10,550 bases of DNA from Betaproteobacteria bacterium (GCA_025362705.1 JANYFH010000338.1:1-10550); one strand, 5' to 3'. Positions 1-6,325 are shown, counted from the stretch's first letter. Made by a program: numbers and translations. The notes: generated by a model from the sequence alone, not told the origin.

Positions 1-541
1 GGCGATACGGAAACGAGGGATTGAAAATAACCTCGAGCCAACTTGTCACATGCGCGCGGCCATCGATCATTTCAAAGCCGGCCGGTGTTTGCATCCACGA
101 ATTGAGCGCCAGGATCCAGAACGCCGAGAGCGACGTTCCAATGGCAACCATTAACGTGGCGAAGTTGTGGATGCGATTCGATACACGCTGGTAACCGAAC
201 AACATGATGCCGAGAAATCCTGCTTCAAGAAAAAAAGCAGTCAGAATTTCGTAAGCCAGCAATGGACCAGCGACGTTGCCTACCGTATTCATGTAGCCGG
301 GCCAGTTGGTGCCAAACTGAAATGACATGGTAATACCCGTCACAACCCCAAGCGCGAAAGTGAGTGCGAATACTTTGACCCAGAATCGGTAAGCCTGCAT
401 CCACGCATCATCGGCCGTCGCATTGAAGCGCCGCTTGAAATACAGCAACACCCACGCCAGTGAAATGCTGATAGTGGGAAACAGAATGTGGAAAGTAATG
501 TTCGCGCCGAACTGAATTCGCGCGAGCGTCAATGCATCCAT
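1..541 (-). CDS. cydA: Cytochrome bd-type quinol oxidase subunit I, CioA-like (partial, N-terminal 180 residues)
   Basis: Subunit I of a cytochrome bd quinol oxidase, an inner-membrane terminal oxidase that oxidises quinol and reduces O2 to water without pumping protons. The first 180 residues are visible; the 3' part runs off the window. Seen: the N-terminal helix with FHILFP, whose His18 matches the high-spin haem b595 ligand (His19 in E. coli CydA); the family signature FQFGTNW; AYEILTAFFLEAG with the conserved acidic residues of the proton/haem region; and ALNSWMQTP. The stretch WLEVIFNPSFPYR resembles the cyanide-insensitive CioA branch more than E. coli CydA. The haem b558 ligands and the Q-loop are outside the window, so the branch call is inference. 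The start at 541 has GGAG at 552-549 with a 7-base spacer. It lies on the same strand as the efflux operon, after a 177-base gap, so it may have its own promoter. The family assignment is very secure. Confidence 0.93.
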   Translation of the reverse strand, partial: MDALTLARIQFGANITFHILFPTISISLAWVLLYFKRRFNATADDAWMQAYRFWVKVFALTFALGVVTGITMSFQFGTNWPGYMNTVGNVAGPLLAYEILTAFFLEAGFLGIMLFGYQRVSNRIHNFATLMVAIGTSLSAFWILALNSWMQTPAGFEMIDGRAHVTSWLEVIFNPSFPYR

Positions 542-578
542 GCGATGACTCCAATGATTTCAGCGAAATCTGCGGCTA

Positions 579-598
579 TTATCCGCCTGATAACAGGC
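579..598. promoter_or_regulatory. Two overlapping inverted repeats just upstream of cydA/cioA
   Basis: The gap of 177 bases before the oxidase gene contains TTATC-cgcct-GATAA (579-593) overlapping GCCTG-ataa-CAGGC (585-598). On the gene's strand a -10-like GATAAT lies within this element, with only a poor -35 match (TTTCTG) 17 bases before it. The arrangement would suit an operator over a promoter, but the arms are only 5 bp long. No FNR-type TTGAT-N4-ATCAA site was found in the gap. Regulator unknown. Confidence 0.3.
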
Positions 599-718
599 AA
601 CAGAAATTTCAGGCTGGCGATTGGTGTGCCTTCACAGCACAAATAGAGCTAAGAAGCGCGCCAGTGCTGGAGGTTCACTAATTTCCCGCTTCGCGCGTAC
701 TTTCATTCTGGCGCAACG

Positions 719-928
719 CTAACAACCCGGTTCTACGCCAAATTTGCGCAGCATCGATTCCATCAGACACCACTTGGTCAGCCCGCTTTGCAACAGATTG
801 GCGCCGACAAATGCGGTGAACGCAAGCCACCATTGGCTAACAAAAATCGGGCTGCCGGGAATTCCCAGTGCCAGCGACAGCAGAATGAACAAGCCTGCAA
901 CGAGACGAACAATTCTCCATGTGGTCAT
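719..928 (-). CDS. DUF2892 / YgaP-type transmembrane domain protein
   Basis: A 69-residue inner-membrane protein that matches the DUF2892 (YgaP transmembrane domain) pattern: a short basic N-terminus (MTTWRIVRL), a first membrane helix at about residues 9-30, a second at about 33-50 ending in GANLLQSGLTKWC, then the family's conserved Cys54 followed by a short amphipathic tail (MESMLRKFGV). An extra cysteine is the last residue (Cys69). In E. coli the same domain is the C-terminal half of the rhodanese YgaP, which is controlled by the ArsR-family sulfur sensor YgaV, and DUF2892 proteins are frequent near rhodaneses and persulfide genes. The gene's biochemical role is not established. The ATG overlaps the stop codon of the RND permease gene by 4 bases (ATGA), so it is the third gene of the efflux operon and probably translated by coupling. 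No rhodanese domain is attached here. Confidence 0.85.
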   Translation of the reverse strand: MTTWRIVRLVAGLFILLSLALGIPGSPIFVSQWWLAFTAFVGANLLQSGLTKWCLMESMLRKFGVEPGC

Positions 929-3900
929 GATGTTTCACCTTCAGATAGTTGAACCGCGAATGTGCCCAACCGTTTACGGTAGGCGATGAAATACAACAAC
1001 GGAATCACTACCAATGTAAGCAAGGTGGAAACGAAAATGCCCGAGATCAGTGAGATCGCGAGGCCGTTGAAAATGGGATCGTCGAGAATGAAAAAAGCGC
1101 CGAACATCGCAGCGAGTCCGGTCAACAGAATCGGCTGCGCCCGCGTAATCGCCGACTGGACCACTGCTTCCTTGAACGGCAATCCACTGCTCACCTGTAG
1201 ATTGATAAAGTCCACCAGCAAAATGGAATTGCGAACGATGATACCTGCCAGCGCGATCATGCCAATCATGCTCGTTGCTGTGTACGGCGCACTGAGCAAT
1301 GCATGGCCAGGCATGACACCGACGATGGTCAGAGGAATGGGAGCCATGATGATGAGCGGCGTGAGATACGAGCCAAATTGCGCGACCACCAGCAGGTAAA
1401 TCAAGATCAGGCCGACTGCGTAGGCGGCACCCATATCGCGAAAAGTTTCGTAGGTGATCTGCCACTCGCCGTCCCATTTAATCGCATAGTCGCGGTAAGC
1501 GTCCTCCGGCTGGCGAATGAAATATTCGCGCGTACTGCCACCGCCGGGTGTGGTGATCGCACTTATTTCCGACCGCATCGCAAACATACCGTACAGCGGA
1601 CTATCGACTTTCCCTGCCATGTCACCGGTAACGAAGTTCACCGGGTGCAAGTCTTTGTGATAAACCGGCTGCTCGCGCAGCGTGTCGCTAGCCGTTACCA
1701 GTTCGCGGATCGGCACCAGCTTGCCCGCCGCGGTGCGTACCGAAAGCTGTAGCAGCGTGGCCAGTTCGCCGTGTTGCTCCGGCGGCAACTGAATGGTTGC
1801 GGCTACTGGGTATTTGCTGCCGTCGTGCAGGTAGGTCGCGGCTTGGCCGGCGAGACCGGCGCGCAGCGTTTCGACAATCTGCTGTTGTGACACGCCCAAC
1901 AGTGCGGCCTTGCGGCGATCCACCAGCAACATCGTGCGAGGTGTGGAGGCAATACTGCTGTCATCGACGTCAACCACACCAGCCGTTTTCTCAAATATAG
2001 CGCGAATTTTTTTCGCAACTTCGCGCCGCCCTTCTGCGTCGGGTCCGTACACTTCAGCAACTATCGGTGCCAACACCGGTGGGCCGGGCGGTACTTCCAC
2101 CACTTTCACATTGGCGCTGAAGCGTTTGCCGATTTCCTGCAACGCCGGACGCACGCGTGTGGCGATCACGTGGCTCTGCTCGGCTCGCGAGTGCTTGTCG
2201 ACAAGGTTTACTTGCAGCTCACCCACTTCTCCGCCAGCACGCAAATAATACTGCCGTACCAGCCCATTGAAATTGATCGGGGCTGCAGCGCCAGCATACG
2301 CTTGATAGTTGACCACTTCCGGTACGGTCGCAACATATCCGCCCAGTTCGTGTAGTACCGCCGCCGTTTTTTCCAGTGGCGTGCCTGCAGGCATATCCAC
2401 CACCACCGAAAACTCGGATTTGTTGTCGAGCGGCAGCATCTTCAATCGCACCAGACCAACAGCGGGTAGCAACATTGAAAGTGCGATCAATATCAGCACG
2501 CCAATGCCCAGCATGCGCCGTGCGCGCGGGCCGCGTGCATCATCGAGCAATGGTGTGAGCACGCGTCGAAACAAAGGTGCAAGCTTTCGTGTCAATGACG
2601 ACACCGTGTGCGGCATATTCGCCGGTGCTGCTTTCATCCACAAACGCGCCAGCCAAGGCGTCACCACGAACGCGATCATCAGCGAGATCAGCATGCCCAT
2701 GCTTGCGTTGATCGGGATCGGGCTCATGTACGGACCCATCAAACCCGAGACGAACGCCATCGGCAGCAATGCGGCGATCACTGTGAAGGTCGCCAGTATG
2801 GTCGGCCCGCCAACTTCATCGACTGCGCCGGGGATGAGTTCAAGCAGTGTTTTTTCCGGATGCAATTGCTGGTGGCGGTGAATATTCTCGACCACGACGA
2901 TGGCATCATCGACAAGAATGCCAATAGAAAATATCAGCGCAAACAGCGACACGCGGTTCAGCGTAAATCCCCACGCCCATGATGCAAACAGTGTGGCTGC
3001 GAGCGTCAGGATCACCGCCGTACCAACGATTGCGGCCTCACGACGACCGAGTGCCAGAAACACCAGCGCGACCACCGAGGCGGTCGCGAACAGGAGTTTT
3101 GTGATCAGCTTCTTCGCCTTGTCGTTGGCCGTGGTGCCGTAGTTGCGCGTTTCACTGACCTCAACATCGGCGGGTATGACAGTATTCTTGAGCGATTCAA
3201 CGCGGCGCATCACGGCATCCGAAACGTCGATGGCGTTTTCGCCAGGCTTTTTAGTGATGGCAATCGTGACGGCTGGATATACGGCGCCATCCTTGCCGAC
3301 GGTACCGTGCCATACATAACGGCTCGGTGGCGGCACGCCGTCGCGAACAGTGGCGACATCGCGCAGGAATACCGGTTTAGCACTACGCACACCTACCACC
3401 AGATCGGCCAAGTCTTGCGCATTTTCAAAAAATGGGCCTGACTCAATCGCCAACGCACGATTGTTTGCAATCAAATCGCCCAACGGCATGCCAGCGTTGG
3501 CCGATTGCAGCGCGCCACGCAAATCGGCAACGGTAACGCCACTTCCCGAAATACGGGCAGGATCGATCTCAATCATGATCGCGCGACCGGGCCCGCCGAT
3601 GGTGCGCACTTCACGCGTGCCAGGGACACGCTTCAAATCGATCTCGATGCTGTGCGCCACACGTTCGATATCGAACGCACTTGCGGTCCTGCTATACAGT
3701 GTCAAGCCGACAATTGGCACATCGTCGATGCCCTTCGGTTTAACCAGTGGGTCGAGTACGCCAAGACCTTTCGGCAGCCAGTCGGCATTCGCGCTTACCG
3801 CGTCGTGCAAACGTACAAGTGCCTCGGTGCGCGGCACGCCGACCTTGAATTGCACTGTGATGACCGCCATGCCGGGGCGCGACACCGATATCACATGCTC

Positions 3901-4158
3901 GGTTCCGGCAATTTGCGAGAGCACCTGCTCTGCCGGCGTAGCCACCATTTGTTCGACATCGCGCACCGATGCACCAGGAAACGGCACAAACACGTTAGCC
4001 ATCGTCACGTTGACTTGCGGCTCTTCTTCACGCGGCGTAACAAAGACGGCAAACGCACCGAGCAACAGTGCGCTTAACGCTAACAGCGGCGTGATCTGCG
4101 CCTTGAGGAAGGCTGCCGCCATGCGCCCCGACAAACCGAGTTTTACCGATTTGGACAT
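925..4158 (-). CDS. RND-superfamily efflux permease (AcrB/AcrD/AcrF type)
   Basis: The 1077-residue inner-membrane pump of a tripartite RND system, which drives substrate export by proton influx. The layout is the full two-fold one: TM1 near residues 22-40, a large periplasmic loop 41-350, TM2-TM6 about 352-505, TM7 about 549-567, a second periplasmic loop 570-905, and TM8-TM12 about 911-1058. TM4 carries GILVDDAIVVVENI with the proton-relay pair Asp417-Asp418. The heavy-metal CzcA-type TM4 motif with a single D-G is absent, so a metal pump of the HME class is unlikely. In TM10 the position of AcrB Lys940 is Arg976 in GIIVRNSILLVDF. The start ATG overlaps the adaptor stop codon (TAATG), and the 3' end overlaps the DUF2892 gene. 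The substrate cannot be read from sequence. The family is certain; the organic or hydrophobic substrate class is inference. Confidence 0.95.
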   Translation of the reverse strand: MSKSVKLGLSGRMAAAFLKAQITPLLALSALLLGAFAVFVTPREEEPQVNVTMANVFVPFPGASVRDVEQMVATPAEQVLSQIAGTEHVISVSRPGMAVITVQFKVGVPRTEALVRLHDAVSANADWLPKGLGVLDPLVKPKGIDDVPIVGLTLYSRTASAFDIERVAHSIEIDLKRVPGTREVRTIGGPGRAIMIEIDPARISGSGVTVADLRGALQSANAGMPLGDLIANNRALAIESGPFFENAQDLADLVVGVRSAKPVFLRDVATVRDGVPPPSRYVWHGTVGKDGAVYPAVTIAITKKPGENAIDVSDAVMRRVESLKNTVIPADVEVSETRNYGTTANDKAKKLITKLLFATASVVALVFLALGRREAAIVGTAVILTLAATLFASWAWGFTLNRVSLFALIFSIGILVDDAIVVVENIHRHQQLHPEKTLLELIPGAVDEVGGPTILATFTVIAALLPMAFVSGLMGPYMSPIPINASMGMLISLMIAFVVTPWLARLWMKAAPANMPHTVSSLTRKLAPLFRRVLTPLLDDARGPRARRMLGIGVLILIALSMLLPAVGLVRLKMLPLDNKSEFSVVVDMPAGTPLEKTAAVLHELGGYVATVPEVVNYQAYAGAAAPINFNGLVRQYYLRAGGEVGELQVNLVDKHSRAEQSHVIATRVRPALQEIGKRFSANVKVVEVPPGPPVLAPIVAEVYGPDAEGRREVAKKIRAIFEKTAGVVDVDDSSIASTPRTMLLVDRRKAALLGVSQQQIVETLRAGLAGQAATYLHDGSKYPVAATIQLPPEQHGELATLLQLSVRTAAGKLVPIRELVTASDTLREQPVYHKDLHPVNFVTGDMAGKVDSPLYGMFAMRSEISAITTPGGGSTREYFIRQPEDAYRDYAIKWDGEWQITYETFRDMGAAYAVGLILIYLLVVAQFGSYLTPLIIMAPIPLTIVGVMPGHALLSAPYTATSMIGMIALAGIIVRNSILLVDFINLQVSSGLPFKEAVVQSAITRAQPILLTGLAAMFGAFFILDDPIFNGLAISLISGIFVSTLLTLVVIPLLYFIAYRKRLGTFAVQLSEGETS

Positions 4159-5192
4159 TAGCGTACCTTGGCCGCCGCCTGTGGATCGGTTGCGACTACT
4201 TCACCCGCCGTAATACCCGCCAACACTTCGATTGAGTCACCCGTCACGCTTCCCAGACGGACTTGCCGCAGCGCAGACTTACCATTTTTGCCGACCACAT
4301 ATATGCCAGTCATTTCAGCGCGGCGCACAATTGCTTTGGCAGGCACAAACACGCGGTTGGTCGTCGCGCTGCCATGCATCGGCAACCATACGCGCGCAAA
4401 CATGCCTGGAGTGACATTGATCGTTCCGGTGGGCAAGTCGAGGCGAACCTGTAGCGTGTGTGTGCCGGGGTCTGCCGTTGGCAACAGCGTCAGCCTGACT
4501 GGCACAATCCACGTCTCCACAATACCGGGAAATTCGATCTTGATTGTTTGCGGCCCAATTGCAGATAGCGTAGAAATGTTTGCCATCTGCGCAAGCGTCG
4601 CCGTTACTCTCAATTGAGCAGGATCGTAGATTGTGACGATGGCACGGCCTGGCATGGCCATGTCCCCCTGCACGACCGGGACATCAGCGACAATGCCGTT
4701 GTAGGGCGCGCGCAATGTGAAAAAATCTGATTGGGTCAGCGCGGCCCCGGCTTGTGCGATCTGTGAATTGACCTGCGCCGCCGAAGCCTTGTAAACAGCT
4801 TCGGCCTGATCGAATGCGGCCTGGCTGATGAAGCCTTTTTGAAGCAGCAGTTTCTGCCGATTCAAATCTCTTGACGCGACATCAAGCGAAGCTCGCGCGG
4901 CCTGCACCTGTGCCTGACTGGCGTTGGCGGATTGGTCGGCGGCGCGGGCGTCGATGCGCGCCAACACCTGGCCCGCCTTCACGGTGTCGCCGGGTTTCAC
5001 GCGCAATTCAACGATGGTGCCTGCGACCTGCGCCGCCAGCACTGTCTGGCGAACCGCTTCGACGACGCCATCCGCACTTACAATTCCTGTCGCGCCGGAA
5101 GCGCTTGCCGGCAAAGTTGCCAGCGTTGTACCGGTTTCGGCGCGAACGAGAGTTGCAAGCAGTACTAGCAGAAGCAGAATTTTGTTGGTCAC
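4158..5192 (-). CDS. RND efflux periplasmic adaptor (HlyD/AcrA-type membrane fusion protein)
   Basis: A 344-residue adaptor that links the RND permease to an outer-membrane channel. In order: an N-terminal signal (basic residue, then LLLLVLLATLVRA, likely cleaved near residue 18, with no lipobox cysteine); the first lipoyl half (about 50-83, VAGTIVELRVKPGDTVKAGQ); a short alpha-helical hairpin (85-150, rich in Ala/Gln); the second lipoyl half (155-185, LRAPYNGIVADVPV, QGDMAMPG); a beta-barrel domain (190-265); and a membrane-proximal domain (270-344, VFVPAKAIVRR). The start chosen is GTG at 5192 because AAGGGGA lies at 5205-5199 with a 6-base spacer and directly precedes the signal peptide. 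The longer frame from GTG 5237 has no Shine-Dalgarno sequence. It is the first gene of the operon. The short hairpin is typical of adaptors in this small-RND group. No TolC-like outer-membrane factor gene is in the window, so the channel must come from elsewhere. Confidence 0.92.
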   Translation of the reverse strand: MTNKILLLLVLLATLVRAETGTTLATLPASASGATGIVSADGVVEAVRQTVLAAQVAGTIVELRVKPGDTVKAGQVLARIDARAADQSANASQAQVQAARASLDVASRDLNRQKLLLQKGFISQAAFDQAEAVYKASAAQVNSQIAQAGAALTQSDFFTLRAPYNGIVADVPVVQGDMAMPGRAIVTIYDPAQLRVTATLAQMANISTLSAIGPQTIKIEFPGIVETWIVPVRLTLLPTADPGTHTLQVRLDLPTGTINVTPGMFARVWLPMHGSATTNRVFVPAKAIVRRAEMTGIYVVGKNGKSALRQVRLGSVTGDSIEVLAGITAGEVVATDPQAAAKVR

Positions 5193-5198
5193 GGTCGA

Positions 5199-5205
5199 TC
5201 CCCTT
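5199..5205 (-). promoter_or_regulatory. Ribosome binding site fixing the adaptor start at 5192
   Basis: AAGGGGA on the minus strand, 6 bases before the GTG at 5192. The upstream in-frame GTG at 5237 has only an AT-rich sequence before it and lies about 20 bases from the expected transcription start. Confidence 0.7.
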
Positions 5206-5265
5206 CGGTAGCTTTGTGCATTTATGCGCTCGTTCACTTTAGAAAATTACATTATATTAATACGT

Positions 5266-5294
5266 ATTATATTGACTATCAATCTACATTTCAA
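5266..5294 (-). promoter_or_regulatory. Sigma-70 promoter of the efflux operon
   Basis: On the minus strand, TTGAAA (5294-5289) is separated by 17 bases from a perfect TATAAT (5271-5266). Transcription should start near 5258, giving a leader of about 65 bases to the adaptor start at 5192. The near-consensus sequence predicts a strong promoter that would need repression. Confidence 0.75.
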
Positions 5295-5300
5295 TATATT
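5272..5300 (+). promoter_or_regulatory. Sigma-70 promoter of the ArsR-family regulator gene
   Basis: TTGACT (5272-5277), a 17-base spacer, then TATATT (5295-5300). Start of transcription is expected near 5307, about 25 bases before the regulator's ATG at 5332. It occupies practically the same DNA as the opposing efflux promoter: each -35 abuts the other's -10, so the two polymerases cannot bind together. Confidence 0.72.
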
Positions 5301-5331
5301 GATGAAAATATTCTTCTACTGGAGTTCCACC

Positions 5332-5667
5332 ATGGTCACAATGGTCGACATTGATCTGGATACAATGCGTACATCCGCAGCGCGCACCTGTAGTATGCTC
5401 AAAACGCTGTCGAACCCGGATCGTCTGTTATTGCTTTGCCAGATCTCCCAAGGCGAAAGCTGTGTGAGCGATCTGGAGGACGCACTCGATATTCACCAAC
5501 CGACACTGTCACAGCAATTGGGTGTGCTACGCGACGAAGGCCTGGTCGATACCCGCCGGGATGGCAAATTCATCTACTACTCCATCGCCAGCAAGCAGGC
5601 GCTGGCGGTGATGCAGGTGCTGTACGAACAGTTCTGCGAGGTGAAACCGAAGCGGGCTAAAGGCTGA
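5332..5667 (+). CDS. ArsR-family repressor, SqrR/BigR/YgaV-like persulfide sensor candidate
   Basis: A 111-residue winged-helix DNA-binding repressor of the ArsR/SmtB family. The recognition helix region is residues 58-72 (TLSQQLGVLRDEGLV), followed by the wing 73-84 (DTRRDGKFIYYS). Cys36 (in LLLLCQI) and Cys102 (in YEQFC) are 66 residues apart and placed as the Cys41/Cys107 pair of SqrR and Cys42/Cys108 of BigR, which form a sulfur bridge on reaction with persulfides. The metal-binding CxC of ArsR-type arsenic sensors is absent. Two further cysteines are Cys20 and Cys44. The ATG at 5332 has GGAG at 5321-5324 with a 7-base spacer; the longer frame from 5224 would begin upstream of the promoter and is rejected. 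It is divergent from the efflux operon, which it probably represses together with itself. Sensing of persulfide is inferred from cysteine position; another thiol-reactive signal is possible. Confidence 0.88.
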   Translation: MVTMVDIDLDTMRTSAARTCSMLKTLSNPDRLLLLCQISQGESCVSDLEDALDIHQPTLSQQLGVLRDEGLVDTRRDGKFIYYSIASKQALAVMQVLYEQFCEVKPKRAKG

Positions 5668-5850
5668 CCCCCATCCTGTAGGCGTTTGGCTCCGGACTGC
5701 CGGGGCATGTTTTAAACCGGAGATCGCCCATGGAAAATTTCCAATTTACGTATTGAAAATTCAACAAAACACTAGCATTGGTGGGGCGTTCAATGGCTTT
5801 TTCGCCTGTAAGGCCCGCCAGTGCTCGATTTAGCTACACAGGAGTCGCAA
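5668..5850 (+). other. Gap between regulator and cytochrome c genes, with hairpin and mini-ORF
   Basis: This 183-base stretch has no annotated gene. It holds an inverted repeat CTCCGG (5690-5695) / CCGGAG (5717-5722) with a 21-base loop; a mini-ORF at 5730-5756 encoding MENFQFTY, with GGAG at 5719-5722 inside the right arm; the odd dyad TGGAAAATTTCCA (5731-5743); and CAAT-N6-ATTG (5742-5755), whose centre TACGTATT also occurs in the palindrome at 5258-5269. TTGAAA at 5753-5758 could be a -35, but no convincing -10 follows. The hairpin lacks a T tract, so it is not a clear terminator. The cytochrome gene could be read from here or from the regulator's promoter. Confidence 0.35.
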
Positions 5851-6291
5851 ATGAAAATGCCCGTGTTTCTCGTCATCTCCGCTCTCGCTTTTGCAGTCTC
5901 AGCCACTTCAGCGGTCGAAGGCAATACGCGCGAACTCGTCAAATTGCCGCCCTCAATGCAGCAACACATGCTGACGAACATGCGTGACCACTTGCTGGCG
6001 ATTACCGAGATTCAGCAGGCCCTGGCTGCGGGTGAGTTTGATCGCGCTGCCGATATCGCCGAAAAACGCATTGGCATGTCATCGCTCGCGACGCATGGTG
6101 CATCGCACATGGCACCCCATATGCCTAAGCAGATGCAGGAAATCGGTACACAGATGCACAAAGCGGCGAGTCAGTTTGCGGTCATCGCGCAGGAAACCGC
6201 AGTCGATGGGAACATGAAAAAAGCGGTCGGCGCACTATCAAGAATTACCCAGCAGTGTGTTGCCTGCCATGCCGGTTATCGCACACACTGA
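5851..6291 (+). CDS. Exported c-type cytochrome, cytochrome c' / c-556-like
   Basis: A 146-residue periplasmic monohaem cytochrome. A signal peptide (MKMPVFLVISALAFAVSATSA) is probably cut near residue 21. The mature part is predicted to be mostly helical and ends with the haem c motif CVACH (Cys136, Cys139, His140) five residues before the last His. A C-terminal CxxCH in a short helical protein is the layout of the four-helix cytochrome c' family. Met36, Met40 and Met44 in the first helix are candidates for the sixth iron ligand, as in the low-spin c-556 type. Its electron partner is unknown. The start at 5851 has GGAG (5841-5844) with a 6-base spacer; the in-frame start at 5821 lacks both a Shine-Dalgarno sequence and a signal peptide. 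It follows the ArsR-family gene on the same strand and is convergent with the hydroxylase gene, only 34 bases away. Confidence 0.85.
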   Translation: MKMPVFLVISALAFAVSATSAVEGNTRELVKLPPSMQQHMLTNMRDHLLAITEIQQALAAGEFDRAADIAEKRIGMSSLATHGASHMAPHMPKQMQEIGTQMHKAASQFAVIAQETAVDGNMKKAVGALSRITQQCVACHAGYRTH

Positions 6292-6325
6292 AAGTGTCTT
6301 TAATCGACGGCATTGCTGTCAGTAT

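Larger units (their letters stand above)
5258..5302. promoter_or_regulatory. Cluster of three AT-rich palindromes, likely ArsR-family operator region
   Basis: Three dyads in 45 bases: TAATACGTATTA (5258-5269, perfect 12 bp), ATTGA-cta-TCAAT (5271-5283) and TCAATATATTGA (5291-5302, perfect 12 bp). They cover the -10 and -35 elements of both divergent promoters. There is also a direct repeat ATTATATT at 5251-5258 and 5266-5273. AT-rich dyads over the promoter are the usual operators of ArsR-family repressors such as BigR. Which of the three the adjacent regulator binds is not known. Confidence 0.6.

Noticed and set aside
658..714. 7-bp inverted repeat GCGCCAG/CTGGCGC after the DUF2892 gene as a terminator
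   Set aside because: The arms are 43 bases apart and no T tract follows on the minus strand.
925..4158. Heavy-metal (CzcA/CusA-type) RND pump
   Set aside because: TM4 has the Asp-Asp pair of the hydrophobe/amphiphile type rather than the CzcA single-Asp-Gly form, and neither pump nor adaptor shows metal-binding Met or His clusters.
3350..4213. Long plus-strand open frame (287 codons) and several other long plus-strand frames opposite the RND permease
   Set aside because: They are antisense to a clear, full-length RND gene and show low-complexity Ser/Thr/Arg/Pro composition with no recognisable domain. They reflect codon bias on the opposite strand.
5240..5330. The ATTC-N8-GAAT SqrR operator
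   Set aside because: I looked for this reported form and did not find it. The palindromes present are of a different, AT-rich kind, so the operator assignment stays tentative.
5224..5331. N-terminal extension of the ArsR-family protein from ATG 5224
   Set aside because: It would place the coding start upstream of the gene's own promoter. The extension is translated AT-rich operator DNA, and ATG 5332 has a good GGAG.
5690..5722. CTCCGG/CCGGAG hairpin as an intrinsic terminator of the ArsR-family gene
   Set aside because: The loop is 21 bases and no T tract follows the right arm.
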